A stretch of DNA of 64,000 bases, taken from assembly GCF_019320115.1 (NCBI RefSeq), contig NC_089591.1, forward strand, positions 19,942,502 through 20,006,501, in the 5' to 3' direction. This document shows, piece after piece, positions 11,106 through 22,070 of this stretch (its first letter is position 1; the number at the start of each line of letters is the position of its first letter). A program made the translations under genes and the position numbers. The DNA comes from Miscanthus floridulus. Its lineage: Eukaryota; Streptophyta; Magnoliopsida; Poales; Poaceae. Below the pieces are notes generated by a model. The model made no database searches, was not told the DNA's origin, and worked only from the letters and a program-made list of their open reading frames with translations.

Positions 11106-12399
11106 GAAATTCCCCCCGCCAAGTAGCTGGTACTTATGATACCTTCGCCGACCGTCGATTGGAGGGAACAGTTCATCAAGTACCTCACCAGCACTGAAGT
11201 ACCAACTAGCAAGACCGAAACTGAATGCCTAATTCACTGAAGCAAGCATTACATGTTGGTGGATGGCAACTTGATGAGGAAAAGTGCCAAGGAAGGGATA
11301 CTGTAGAAATGCTTCACCCAAGAAGAGGGAGTGAAGCTGCTTCTCAAAATTCACTCTAGTTCCTACGGCAACCATGTGGCCTCAAGAAACCTGGTCGGCA
11401 AAGCTTTCTGAGCTGGTTTTTATAGTCCCACGACCATCTCTGATGTAGAAGACCTCGTTTGACATTGTGAAGGATGCCAATTTTTCGCCAAGCAAATACA
11501 CGTGCTGGCACAAGAGCTACAGGCCATCCCAGCTTCCTGGCCGTTTGCATGCTGGTGACTAGATATGATTTTGCCTTCCTAGCCAGCGCTAGGTGGCTTT
11601 TGGTACATATACATCACCATCGACAAGTTCTCCAAGTGGATCAAGTATAAACTGCTCATCTCGGCTACTACAAAGAAAGCAGTCGAGCTCTTCAAAGATA
11701 TCATCCACAGATTTGGTCTCCCGAATAGGTATTATCACCAACCTTGAAACTATGTTTATTGGCCATCACTTTTGGGACTTCTACAAAGGCCGATGCATCT
11801 CCGTCAAATACGTCTCCATTGCCCATCCTAGAGCCAATAGCCAGGTCGAATGGGCGAATGGCTTGATTCTTGATGCCCTCAAAAAGAGGTTATATCAGAA
11901 AGAAGAAAAGCATCCGGGCAGATGCCTCAAAGAGCTACCAACTGTAGTTTGGGGACTATGCACTCAAGCTAGTCATAGCACCGGTGTGTCTCCATATTTC
12001 TTGGTCTATGGCTCAGAAGCCATACTACCAGTAGATATTGCCTTTCGAGCACCCAGGGTGGAAAATTATGATGAAGAGCAAGCCACCGCTGCTCGGACAG
12101 AGGATGTCGATAGGGCCAAGGTGGAACACCTGATCACCTGCGTCCGCACAGCCAAATATCTAGAAGGCTTGCGGAGATACTACAATTGCAACATCAAAGG
12201 TTGTTCATTTGCTGTCGGCGACCTCGTTCTCCGTAGAAAACAAAAGACTGAAGGGATGCATGAGCTCTCCTCCACCTGGGAAGGGCCTTACGTCGTCAAA
12301 GAGGTTACCCGACTAGGGTCTTATCACCTATGTGACTTAGATAGAATTGATGTCCCCAACTCATGGCACATCGAGCACCTTATACGTTTCTATCCTTGA
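11106..12399 (+). pseudogene. Gypsy-2 integrase
   Basis: The zinc-binding N-terminus is recognisable around 11330-11480 (SYGNHVASRNLVGK, HCEGCQFFAKQ). The catalytic core begins near 11563 (LDMI) and continues with WYIYITIDKFSKWIKY. A frameshift near 11733 moves the rest into the ORF 11593-12399. The second catalytic Asp position reads ITNLETMF, so the acidic residue is replaced by Asn; the Glu region (NSQVEWANG, about 11838-11864) remains. The C-terminal DNA-binding part (FAVGDLVLRRK, WEGPYVV) is intact and ends with the usual HIEHLIRFYP and a TGA. It would have inserted the cDNA and is inactive. Confidence 0.87.
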
Positions 12400-12539
12400 A
12401 TCGCTCTAGATATGTACTCTCCACTTTATGATGAATAAAGTTTTGGTCTCCATAATTTATCTCCATTTTTTCTCCATTACAGTTTAATCTCCACTTATGG
12501 TCGCCGAGCTCTAAGCTACTCCATAACGAACTCCAATAT
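12400..12539 (+). other. Gypsy-2 3' untranslated segment, no gene seen
   Basis: Low-complexity TC-rich DNA with repeated ATCTCCA words links the integrase stop to the 56-bp tandem array. No ORF or RNA gene is supported. Confidence 0.6.
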
Positions 12540-12792
12540 GGAATCACCAATGTATTTCACCGAACATGTTCTCCAAATCGCCGACCCTGTTTCTCCAAAT
12601 CGCAAGCGTATTTCACCAAACATGTTCTCCATATCGCCGACCACTTTTCTCCAAATCGCCAGCGTATTTCGCCAAACAAGATTCTCCAAATTGCCAACCA
12701 CGTTTCTCCAACTCTCCAACATTTTCACTGAACATGTTTCTCCAAATCGCTGAACTCTTTTCTCCAAATCTCCAAAATGTTTCACCGACCAC
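12540..12792 (+). repeat. 56-bp tandem repeat array (about four copies) in Gypsy-2
   Basis: The word TTCTCC recurs at 12569, 12591, 12625, 12647, 12682, 12704, 12738 and 12760. The spacings alternate 22, 34, 22, 35, 22, 34 and 22 bases, so the higher unit is 56-57 bp with two subunits. Consensus words are TTCTCCAAATCGCC and TTTCACCAAACATG. Amplified tandem repeats downstream of integrase are known in Retand-type elements. The short ORFs on both strands here come from the repeat. Confidence 0.85.
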
Positions 12793-12794
12793 TG

Positions 12795-13290
12795 AGTAGC
12801 ACACGTTCTGTTCTATTCTCTATGGAAAAGACCCAGTCTCCGATCTCTCCCTACACATGCTACGAGCTCCGTGCTCTGCGTTATGGGTGGTCGGCTGCGG
12901 TTCCTTGGTCACGCCTATTCCTCCTACATGTGAACAGGCTCTGCGCTCGACATTATGGACTATGGGCTAGCCAAGGCCGAGAGCTCAGTAAAGAACTAAC
13001 TGCTCAGATGCCACTTATACTACGTTTATCTCTAAGTTATTTCGCAAAGCGCCAAGCAGCACACGTTCCGCTCTGTGCTCTATGGAGAAGACACAGTCTC
13101 TGATCTCTCCCTACATGCGCTATGGGCTCCATGCCCTGCATTATGGGTGGTCGGCTATGGTTCCTTGGTGATGCCTGTTCCTCCTACACGTGCACGGGCT
13201 CCGCGCTCGACGTTATGGAATATGGGCTAGCTAAGGCCAAAGAGTTCAGTAATGGACTAACTGCTCGGATGCTACTTATACTACATATAA
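12795..13290 (+). repeat. 260-bp tandem duplication in Gypsy-2
   Basis: The segment beginning AGTAGCACACGTTC at 12795 recurs as AGCAGCACACGTTC at 13055, exactly 260 bases later. Both run through the words CAGTCTCYGATCTCTCCCTA and TTATGGGTGGTCGGCT to about 13030 and 13290. The two ORFs here (12777-13103 and 13122-13382) are copies of the same sequence and do not resemble a protein family. Confidence 0.85.
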
Positions 13291-13439
13291 TTGCATTAGG
13301 GTTATTACTACAACGATTTTTGCCACAAACACCAGCAAGCTACATAACACATGCACTTTATAACATTTATACAAATACATAAATGTTTTCTATGCTCGCG
13401 CGTGCTCTAACTACCCTCTCTAGGTGTTACAGATAATAC

Positions 13440-16400
13440 TCTCTGAGTAGATCACTGAGCTCTACAACCGCCATCTGTCTCACCGAATAGGTCTATGTCG
13501 CCAACCAGTTTCTTCACTACATCCTCCACCTCATCCTCTAGCTGCTGGGTCTCCGCCTCGCCCATCCCTTCGTTGAATCTGGCTCCTATTGCCTAAAGGT
13601 CCATGGCTAGGTAGTGCGACCAGACAACCGCAAGGGCATGAGTAATGGCGGTAACAACGACGTCATGGTTGAAGCTCTTGAAGCTCTCCCACTCCATCTT
13701 GCACCTTTCGATGATGATGTCTGGACACGATGGCCTGCCGTCGGGCTAAGGAGCCACCTCTAGGTCGATGCAGTCAAGCACCGGTTTGACTCTGGCAACT
13801 ACCGCATCGAACTTGTCCCTCTAGGTCCAGGCATCCTACTCTAGCACATCGAACTATGCCTTAACCCACCGATGATAATCTACGGGCATCACAAGAATCC
13901 ATTGAGCCAAGATATTACTCCAGCAATAACTCCGATCATGAAGTATTTCACCTTTCAGCTCCTTGGTCAGCTTCTCCATGCGCTCTAACTCCTTCGCCTT
14001 CTCCTCTTGGAGTTCTTCAATGGCTTGGCGTAGTTGGCCGAGCTTAGAATCGTGCTCTACAAGTAAAATAGTCATTATCGAAGATATGGCTGTTCAACAA
14101 TACAAAGCATATTCGCCGATACACCGTACCTGCTTTCTGTTTGGATATGTTCCTGAGCTCCTCGGACTTCCGCTCTAGCTGCTCAGAGATAGTGGCCAGT
14201 TGCTCAGACTTGCCATGTAGCTACTCAAACATGGTCACCAGCTGCTCAGACAGGACGCCCTTCTGGTACTCTAGGTCCCACACGTTGGACTCAGTAAGGT
14301 CTCGCTCGCGCTAGGCCCTCTAAATGTTCTTGTCCATAAGGTTCATCACCTCCTTGAGTTTTTCATTTTCCTCGACAAGGGGCTCCATCATCTTTATCAG
14401 CTAGTGCCACTGCTCAGCAGTCTGAGTTATCCCCTATAAATGCACAATGATAATGATGAACTCTAATCTCCAACATCAAAGACAAGCACTCTAGATGCAG
14501 TACTAACCTCGATTTGTTTCATCACTCCAGCAAGGGCAGACTTCAGTCTCCTCATCTCCCTAGTGGTGTCCTCCTTCTCGACAACCACCACCTCATCACC
14601 ATGCTTGCGGAGGATTCGGATAGATTGAGGTCGAGGTTCAGCACGCTTGATCTCCTCCACCTTGTCCTCCTCCGCTGCAGCTAGAGGCACCACCGAGGGG
14701 CTTGGTGGACGAATAGCATGTCCAACCATGCCCTCCAACACCTTAGGGAGCACCGTCTGCTCCTCCAGCACTACAGGCGTCTCCGCTTTAGATTCCAGCA
14801 TGACGATGGCAACTCTAGCCTCTGCTCCTGAGGACCCAGTGGTTCCTGCCGTTGCCTTGGGCACTATCGCCAACTCGTCCACTGTCGATGCCAACCGTTT
14901 GTCGCCACCAAGTTCACTAGTAGCGACAGTTGACTCCACCGCAAACCACCGAGCACCCAGGGACTTTAGAATGGGGTCTACCACCACCTCCTCCACTCTG
15001 AGACCAGCCTTTGGTTGCTCAACAGTCAGGATAGGCAGGGTTGGATCCTCCACATGCCTTGCACTGCATCAGTTCAACTCGTTAGTCAGCAAAAAAGCTA
15101 AGGAACAATGGCAAAGTAACTCCAAGACAAGGATACTTATGGTTTGGTCTACCGGTACAATTTTTAAACTAACAATGCCTACCCGAGCCCCTAGCTATGG
15201 CCTTAGGGTCGATGCCTGCATCTTGGGGTGGAGGTCCTGCCTTCTCCACCATCGGCCTCTCCTCCACCCACCTCTCTGGGACTTCCTCCATCTATTGCTC
15301 TAGAACTCCCTCCGCCTGCCGCTCTAGGATTTCCTTTGCCTGCTGCTCGAGGACTCCCGTCACCTGCTGTTCGGGGAATCCCATTGCCTGCTGCTCGAGG
15401 AATCTCGTCGCCTGCTGCTCAGGGACTTCTTCGCCTCTCTTCAATCATACCTCCGCATGCATGTTGCATGGAGGCGCCTTTGTGCTCGGTGGAGGAGCCA
15501 CTGGCACTTCGTCATCATCCAGCCACTCGGACACCGTGGCGCTCCACATCCGAGTGGTCTAGTCACCGCCAGGCGAGATGCCGCCTGGCTTGAGGGAAGC
15601 GGAACTCGCCATTTTTCTCTTCTTTCGGGTCAGCTCATCTACCGCTGCCCTCTTCCACTGGACCTTCTCTGACATCGGGGGAAAATTCTTCGTCCGACCA
15701 GCGTCCGTGCCTTCGGACTCTGCTGAGGCGCTGGCCGCATCTTCTTTAGGTCAACTCGGTGGCTGAGCGTCTACTCCCTTTAGCCAATCACCCCTTGGCA
15801 CACCTAAAAAGTACACTGCTCTTTCTTACGAATGGATCTTTGCATAAGTGAATTAGTTCACTGCTCGGCAATGCTACAGGATTAAAAGTATTGAGAACAA
15901 ACAATCGAGATGGTTACCTGAGGGGGCGGATTCATGCAGTTAAAGGGTCTCGTCTGCCCTGACACTTAGAACAAGGCCAATGGAGCAAATAGCTCTATGG
16001 CCTGCTCTACAACCTCGTCTCTTGACATTGCCTCTAACCTCTCTTGGGTGCCATCGGTTTCCCCCTTAAAGTCAAAGCCCGTGTGGGCCCTCTCCTTGCA
16101 GGGTTGGATGCGGTGCATTATGAAGCTCACTGCCACCAATCCACCATTGGTCTTCATGTCCTATATTAGGCCAAGGAGCTCCCTCACTTGCTCCATATTG
16201 GCACTATTTGGCCTCTCCGACCAGCTTTTCTGGCTCTCTAAGATGTAGTCGGCATCACAGCGGATGGCAGGCTTGCTTTGCTTCATGTAGAACCACTTGG
16301 TGTTCCACCCTTTTAGCGACATGTTCAGTGGCATAGTAAGGTACTCGCCAGCCATTCCATCATGCAGATGAAGATATACTCCACCGACCACCTTGGAACC

Positions 16401-16832
16401 ACTACCACCCTTCTTCTTTAGCCAAAAGAGGTGTCTAAAGAGGTTGAAGTGTGGAAGAATCCCCAAATACGCTTCGTAGAAGTGGATAAAGATCGAGATG
16501 TGCAAGATGGTGTTTGGGTGGAGATTGCATAGACTAAGTGCCTAGAACTCCAACAGATCCCTCAAAAAAGGATGAATAGGAAATCCCAAACCTTGCTAGA
16601 AATAATCCTCAAACACCACTACTTCATCAGTGTGAGGCATTAGGAAGGGCTCACCACTGGTTGGCCACCATCTGGTGGTGATGTAGTTAGGAAGAATGCT
16701 CGCCTCCACCAATCTATTGAGCTCTGCTTCACCCGTGCATGATGGTACCCACTCTTCGTCATGGCTGGCTCCGGCACTCGTCTTCTTTGGGCTCGCCTTC
16801 TTTGGGTTCATAGCTCCCCTCTTTGGCGCCAT
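13440..16832 (-). pseudogene. Antisense multi-exon gene in Gypsy-2 (Transposase_28-like N-terminus)
   Basis: From the ATG at 16832 (minus) one frame runs to 15918 with a few stops. It encodes a basic N-terminus (MAPKRGAMNPKKASPKK), a conserved globular part (NYITTRWWPTSGEPF; HISIFIHFYEAYLGILPHFN; GGVYLHLHDG) and MHRIQPCKERAHTGFDF. This resembles the 'putative gypsy type transposon' domain (Pfam PF04195) found antisense in Tat-type elements. Downstream exons encode a Pro/Ser-rich part with a Gln-rich decapeptide repeat, an acidic linker (ORF 15053-14463) and coiled coils (QLRQAIEELQEEKAKELERM, near 14040). Splice-like donors (minus GTAA or GTAG) are seen near 15917, 15182, 14508 and 14131. The function of this protein is unknown. 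Confidence 0.65.
15270..15432 (-). repeat. 30-bp coding repeat in the antisense gene
   Basis: About five copies of a 30-bp unit (plus-strand words CCTGCTGCTCGAGGA) encode on the minus strand a decapeptide of the form EQQA-x-x-x-L/P, for example EQQATRFLEQ and EQQVTGVLEQ. The unit keeps the frame, so it expanded within a coding sequence. It may form a helical Gln-rich segment. Confidence 0.72.
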
Positions 16833-17270
16833 CTCTCAGATTTGGATGGGGACTGGCGGTGGAAGCGTGTGTGGATGTGAATCTGGAAATGTGAGGGCTA
16901 AGGAAGAAGATGAAAATGGCAAAGTGGCAAGGGTGGGAGCGTGAGGTTCGGCAGCGTAGTTTTAAAGCACTCCCCCCACCTTTTTGCATCCGAGGGTTTT
17001 TAGGAAACTACTCCCACGATTGGCGCCTCTCCAAATTCTCCACAATAGCAAGGTGAGCCGTTACTTGGGCTTCTACACAACTACATCCTATATCGCTGAT
17101 TTGTCTCCGTAATTTGTTACGACTCACCGAATATTTGCCGACATCTCTGCCAACCGTTATGGCTCAGTAATTACTACTGTATAGCCATTACTCTAGGGTT
17201 TTTCTCTATGATTCTGTTTTCTCCAAGTTGACTGCTATTTCTAACCCTAGCACCATGTGACTATGTCACC
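16833..17270. other. Intergenic part of Gypsy-2 upstream of the antisense gene
   Basis: This stretch lies 5' of the antisense ATG and should hold its promoter. AT-rich DNA is present, but I see no clear TATA box. No sense gene is supported; the ORFs at 16759-16989 and 16696-16944 are shadows. Confidence 0.4.
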
Positions 17271-17810
17271 TACTATTAGGCTCAAGGACTAAGTGGGCAC
17301 ACTTCACCTTGCGGTGAATGTGCTTTCTGGGGCTACGCTCGGGGACTAGCCGCCTGCTTGGCTAGTCTTCTATTTTTCTTCTATTTTGGACCTTGGCACC
17401 ACATGACTATGTTATCTACTGTTAGGCTCGGGGACTAAGTGGGCACACTTCACCTCATGGTGAATGTGTTTGCTTTATTCTGGAAGACTCCGCACCTCTT
17501 GAAGCTGATGAAGACTATCTCCTTTTCTCATGGTGGGACTCTAAGTGGGCACACTTGGTCCATTGCGAAGAAATTTTTGATTTTGAACTTGAGCTCCTTA
17601 CACCCTTATGGCAAGCTATACTTGGGTTATACTGCTCGGCTATGGTTCACGCTGCTCGATGATGGTTCACACTGCTCGGCAACTGCTCACAACTACTTGA
17701 CAACTCATCACAGTGGTTGGACCATGAGTTTGACTACTCGGCTTTGTTCGCACCTGCTCGGACAAGCTCAAGATGATGTTGCCAATGGGTACAAGGCGCT
17801 CAGGGACTAG
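17271..17810 (+). promoter_or_regulatory. Polypurine-tract region of Gypsy-2 with iterated PPT-like motifs
   Basis: The motif GCTC(G/A)(G/A)GGACTA, or a close form, occurs at about 17279, 17338, 17426 and finally 17798-17810, where it abuts the 3' LTR and should prime plus-strand synthesis. Around it a segment with AGTGGGCACACTTCACC is duplicated 146 bases apart (17292 and 17438), with a third partial copy near 17542. The ORF at 17439-17810 is not protein-like and ends at the PPT. Confidence 0.6.
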
Positions 17811-18282
17811 CTATGGGGGTATGACCCTAGATACCCATGGCAGACCACATGGGCTATGCACCTAGGGGTGGCCCAGCCCACAAGATGAATCCTTATGGGG
17901 CATGACTCTGCTCGGTGCCTCCCGCAAGACATCAGGAAGATATCCTGAAGATACTACGAGATCTATTAGGATACGTATGATCCCAAGATTTCTATAATCT
18001 GTTATTACTTTTTAGTTATCTCTTAGATCTAACCGACTTGTAACCCTGCCCCTAGACTATATAAGGTGGGTAGGGACCCCCTCCAAACTCACGCAATATC
18101 ATATGATAGCTAATACAAACCAATAGACCACAGGAGTAGAATATTACGTCATACTGATGGCCTGAACCTATCTAACTCATGTGTCGCAGTTGCCTTCTTG
18201 TTTTTGACCACACGCTTCTCTATCGATCAATCTTCCTTCGTGGGATACCCCTTGAAGGACTGCCAATGATATTCTATCGATA
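17811..18282 (+). repeat. 3' LTR of Gypsy-2
   Basis: It aligns with the 5' LTR from CTATGGGGGT (the initial TGTT has decayed to CTAT) to ATCGATA. A TATA box is at 18058-18065. GTTTC follows at 18283-18287. Confidence 0.93.
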
Positions 18283-18287
18283 GTTTC

Positions 18288-19531
18288 TTCTCCTTGTCCC
18301 TATTAGGACCAACCTTTACTTGGTTTTCATCATTACCAGTCAATTCCATTGCCAATTGGGCTGACCTAGAGAAGAAATTTCATACATATTTTTACACTAG
18401 GATAGGGGAAAATAAAATTACCGATTTGACGACTATAAGGCAGAGAACTAATGAATTGAGCACCGAGTTTCTTCAGATGTTCTGAGAGACCAGAAATTTG
18501 TGCTTCTCATTGAACTTGACTGATGATCAACTAGCTGCTTTGGCCGTTCAAGGAATTGTGTCAGCATGGAGAGAGAAGCTGATGGGGCAAGAGTTTGACA
18601 ATCTAGGTTAGTTGGCTCAACAAGTGGCAGCACTCAATAGCCAATTCTAGAATATGCACAGAGATACTCGATTCCATAAGAGTGCTGCAATTGCCAAAAC
18701 ATATAATCCATATTCAGTTGATGATGGTTATGAAGACAATGAAGAAGAAGAGGTTGTCATAGCTGAATGGAATTGGGGTAAGAAGACAGTAATGGTGCCA
18801 AATCCTTGGGGAAAGGGAGTTGAAGTGAGTTATGACTTTGATGTCACAAAATCGGACAAGCTTTTCTATTTCTTACTTGAGAAGGGACAGATCAAGTTGC
18901 CCGACAATCATGTTATGTTGCCTCCTGATCAGTTGAAGAATAAGAAGTTCTACAAATTTCACAATGCTACTTCTTATTCTACTAATGAGTGTAGAGTTTT
19001 TCGGCAACATATATAGAGGGCTATTTAGCAAGGGAGGCTCAAATTTGATACACCGTGAAATATGAAAGTTGATGATAATCCTTTCCCAAGAGATCAGAAC
19101 ATGGTTGATGCTAGGTTGCTCAAAGGGAAGACTAAAGTCCTAACATCAACTAGGGCCAAAGAAGCTGGAACCATTGACCCAAAGATGCAAATATTGGCTG
19201 ATGAATATAGAGAGATTAAAAGGCATCGTGACCAACAGAAGAGCCAATATGAGCAGGGAGAGACATCAGGGGATGGGGTGACAAGACCACGTGTTACATC
19301 TCGAATTTTGTTGAATAAATGGCAGCGGTAGAAGGAAAAGGATTGTCAGCGTTGGTTAGAAGAGAAAGAATACCAGCACAACAAGAGAAAGAGATGAATG
19401 AAAGAAAGCAAGCTGAATCACATTGGAATTGTCCTTCTTTCAGACATTGTTGGAATGAAGGTTTGAAATTGCCTACTAGAAATAATTGCCTAGAGTGCAG
19501 TGAGCAATATTGGAAGTTTAGGCAATCTTAA
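18288..19531 (+). pseudogene. Gypsy-1 gag, C-terminal part
   Basis: This resumes the gag frame broken at 5658. It holds the capsid segment (GPTFTWFSSLPVNSIANW, about 18306-18360; DLEKKFHTYFYTRIGENK, 18366-18420) and DDQLAALAVQGIVSAWREK (18523-18580). Open blocks follow at 18654-19016 and 19062-19331. A Cys/His-rich end (HWNCPSFRHCWNEG, 19418-19460, then CLECSE) resembles the zinc-binding motif of Tat gag. The last block (19319-19531) is in another frame, so there is a frameshift near 19310. Stops include TAG at several sites and TGA near 18482. Confidence 0.8.
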
Positions 19532-19739
19532 TCCAACCGCCAGTCTATCCATGCTCGAGATGAGTATCATCATAATATGGATTGGCACTTAAAAAATAGA
19601 AGTGTTCATGATTATCTAGGAAAGTGAGTTGTTGATCAAAACTGGGCTGATTATGAAGAAGATAATGAAGAAGAATATGTTTGATAGGAAGGGCAATGGT
19701 GTCCAGGAGGTTTGACAAAAAGCCAGAAAAGAAGGGTGT

Positions 19740-20200
19740 AATGCCTAAGGAACAGATAGCTAGAACAGGCTCAGGCGTCTGGTAGACCTCAAGTGTGGCA
19801 TGCTAAACAAACAGCCAATAGGGGTCAACCATCGGCTAATATTCAAATAGCTTTTCTGTTGCCATCAGAATTTAGGGCTCTAGCAGATCAAGAAGTCTAT
19901 TTAGATTTTGATGAATTGGAGTATGAGGAGATAGTTGCCAAGTTGATAGTGATACAACAGACTATATTCGATAAGACAGTCAACCATCGACACTTAAAGG
20001 CTTCATATGTAAAAGGTTTTGTTGATGGGAAGCCAATAAGAAAAACGTTGATGGATGGAGGTGCTTCTATCAATCTTATGCCTTATACCACTTTTTGTAA
20101 ACTTGGCAAGGGACTAGGAGATTTGATTGAGACCAACATGATGCTTAAGGATTTTGGGGGTAATGCATCCAAGACCAGGGGGCAATGAACATTGAATTGA
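19740..20200 (+). pseudogene. Gypsy-1 aspartic protease
   Basis: The ORF 19793-20188 has the linker IAFLLPSEFRALADQEVYLD common in Tat polyproteins. The retropepsin motif TLMDGGASINLMPY follows, with catalytic Asp at 20054-20056. The frame breaks at about 20188 within KDFGGNASKTRGQ; the following ELTIESKTLLTTFFIIDGKG-type sequence (about 20197-20255) lies in another frame. It processed the gag-pol polyprotein and is now inactive. Confidence 0.82.
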
Positions 20201-22070
20201 CAATCGAAAGTAAAACTTTGCTCACCACATTCTTCATCATTGATGGAAAAGGTTCATACAGTTTACTCCTTGGTCATGACTAGATTCATGTGAATTGTTG
20301 TGTACCATTGACCATGCATCAATGTTTGATTTAGTGGCATAGAGATGATGTTGAGCTGCTTCATGCTGATGATTCTGTAAGTATCGCAATAGCTGATCCA
20401 ATGTATTGGGGGCTAGAAGACTTCGAGTGTTTTTCTGGCAAGCTACGGGAAGGAGGCTTTATTAGAGTCAATGATGAAAGCCAATAGCCGATCCAAGCAG
20501 TAGGCTTTGAGAATTTGTTTAATGGATAATCTAATAGATAGTACAGATGGTAAACTAGGACATGGCTTTACGTCGGCCGATGAATTAGAAGAGGTAGATA
20601 TTGGTTCTAGAGATAGGCCTAGGCCAATGTATGTAAGTGCCATGTTGGATCTTGAGTATAAGCAAGAGTTAGTGGATTTATTAAAAGAATTTAAAGATTG
20701 TTTTGCATGGGAATACTATGAGATGCCTAGTGTAGACCGATCGATTGTTAAACATCGGTTGCCAATCAAACCTAGATATCAGCCGTTTAAACAAGCTCCA
20801 AGGAGATTCAACCCAAACGTTCTTGATTATATAAAAAAGGAGACTAAAAGATTACTAAGAGCGAAATTTATCTGATCGTGCCGATATGCAGAGTGGATAT
20901 CGAATGTTGTTCCTGTGTATAAGAATAATGGGAAGTTAAGAGTTTGCATCGATTTCAGAGACCTAAACAAGGCTACACCCATGGATGGTTATCCGATGCC
21001 GATAGCCAATATGTTGGTAGATGTAGCAGCTGGGCACAAGGTTATTAGTTTCATAGACGACAATGTAGGATATAACCATTTTTTTATGACTGAGGACGAT
21101 GTAGCGAAAATAGCTTTCGGATGCCCTGGCGCAATTAGCTTATTTGAATAGGTTGTGATGACCTTTGGTTTGAAGAATGCTAGTGCAACTTATCAGAGGG
21201 TGATGAATTATATTTTTCATAAGTTGATTAGCAGGATTGTTGAAATCTACATTGACGATGTGATGGTAAAATCTAAGGGATACAAGGAACATCTAGCTGA
21301 TTTGTGGGAGACTCTGGAGTGCACAAGAAAACATGGTCTAAAGATGAATACCAATAAGTGTGCCTTTGGAGTATTAGTTGGATAGTTTTTGGGTTTCATG
21401 GTCCACGATAGAGGAATCAAAATTGGTCAAAAAAGTATGAAAGCAATTAATGAGGCAGTGCCCTCGACTACTAAAATAGAATTACAATCTTTGCTTGCTA
21501 AGATTAATTTTATCAAGAGGTTTATTTCAAATTTGTTAGAAAGAGTTCTGTCATTTTCTCCCTTGTTGAAGTTGAAAAATGATCAAGAATTTAAGTGGGG
21601 TGACACACAACAAAAGGCATTTGAGGAGATAAAAGAATACATGAAATGTCCACCTGTGCTGGTCCCTCCTCAGCAAGGTAAGCCTTTTAAGTTGTACGTA
21701 TCGGCCGATGATCAAACGATTGGATCGCCCTTAATGCAAGTGTTTGAAGGGAAAGAACGAGTTGTTTTTTATCTAAGTAGAAGGCTTTTGGATCCAGAAA
21801 CAAGATATTCTCCCATCAAAAAGTTATGCTTGTGCTTATATTTCTCTTGCACTAAGTTGCGACATTACTTGTTATCGACTGAGTGTACAGTTGTTTCCAA
21901 GGCTGATGTAATAAATTACATGCTACCAATGCCAATATTAAATGGAAGAATGGGAAAGTGGATTCTTGCGTTATTGGAATTTGACTTGAGGTATGAATCG
22001 GTTAAAGTAGTCAAAGATCAAGTAATAGCTGATTTTGTCACCCAGCATCATAAGCCAAGTATTGGCTATG
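20201..22070 (+). pseudogene. Gypsy-1 reverse transcriptase and RNase H
   Basis: After a linker with FKDCFAWEYYEMPSVDRSIV (about 20690-20750), one frame holds the RT in four open blocks. They are 20507-20875, 20915-21151, 21155-21385 and 21389-22294, separated only by single stops (TGA near 20875, then TAG). Motifs are LRVCIDFRDLNKATP (20935-20980), FGLKNASATYQRVMNYIF (21164-21217) and the active site YIDD at 21248-21259, which is intact. The RNase H follows with FEEIKEYMKCPPVLVPP and LYVSADDQTIGSPLMQ (21694-21740). This is the best preserved pol in the window: one uninterrupted frame of 301 codons spans the RT thumb, RNase H and the start of the second RNase H. Confidence 0.88.

Larger units (their letters stand above)
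5659..18282 (+). mobile_element. Gypsy-2: 12.6-kb Tat/Retand-type Ty3/gypsy element nested in Gypsy-1 gag
   Basis: The LTRs are 475 bp (5659-6133) and 472 bp (17811-18282), with target duplication GTTTC. A PBS-like sequence follows the 5' LTR. The sense strand encodes gag, protease, RT, RNase H, archaeal-type RNase H and integrase (6183-12399). A 5.4-kb region follows with a 56-bp tandem array, a 260-bp tandem duplication and a large antisense gene, as known for Retand-like members of the Tat lineage. By eye the two LTRs differ at roughly one base in ten, mainly transitions, so the insertion is not recent. At least three frameshifts and many stops make it non-autonomous. It is younger than Gypsy-1, into which it inserted. 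Confidence 0.92.
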
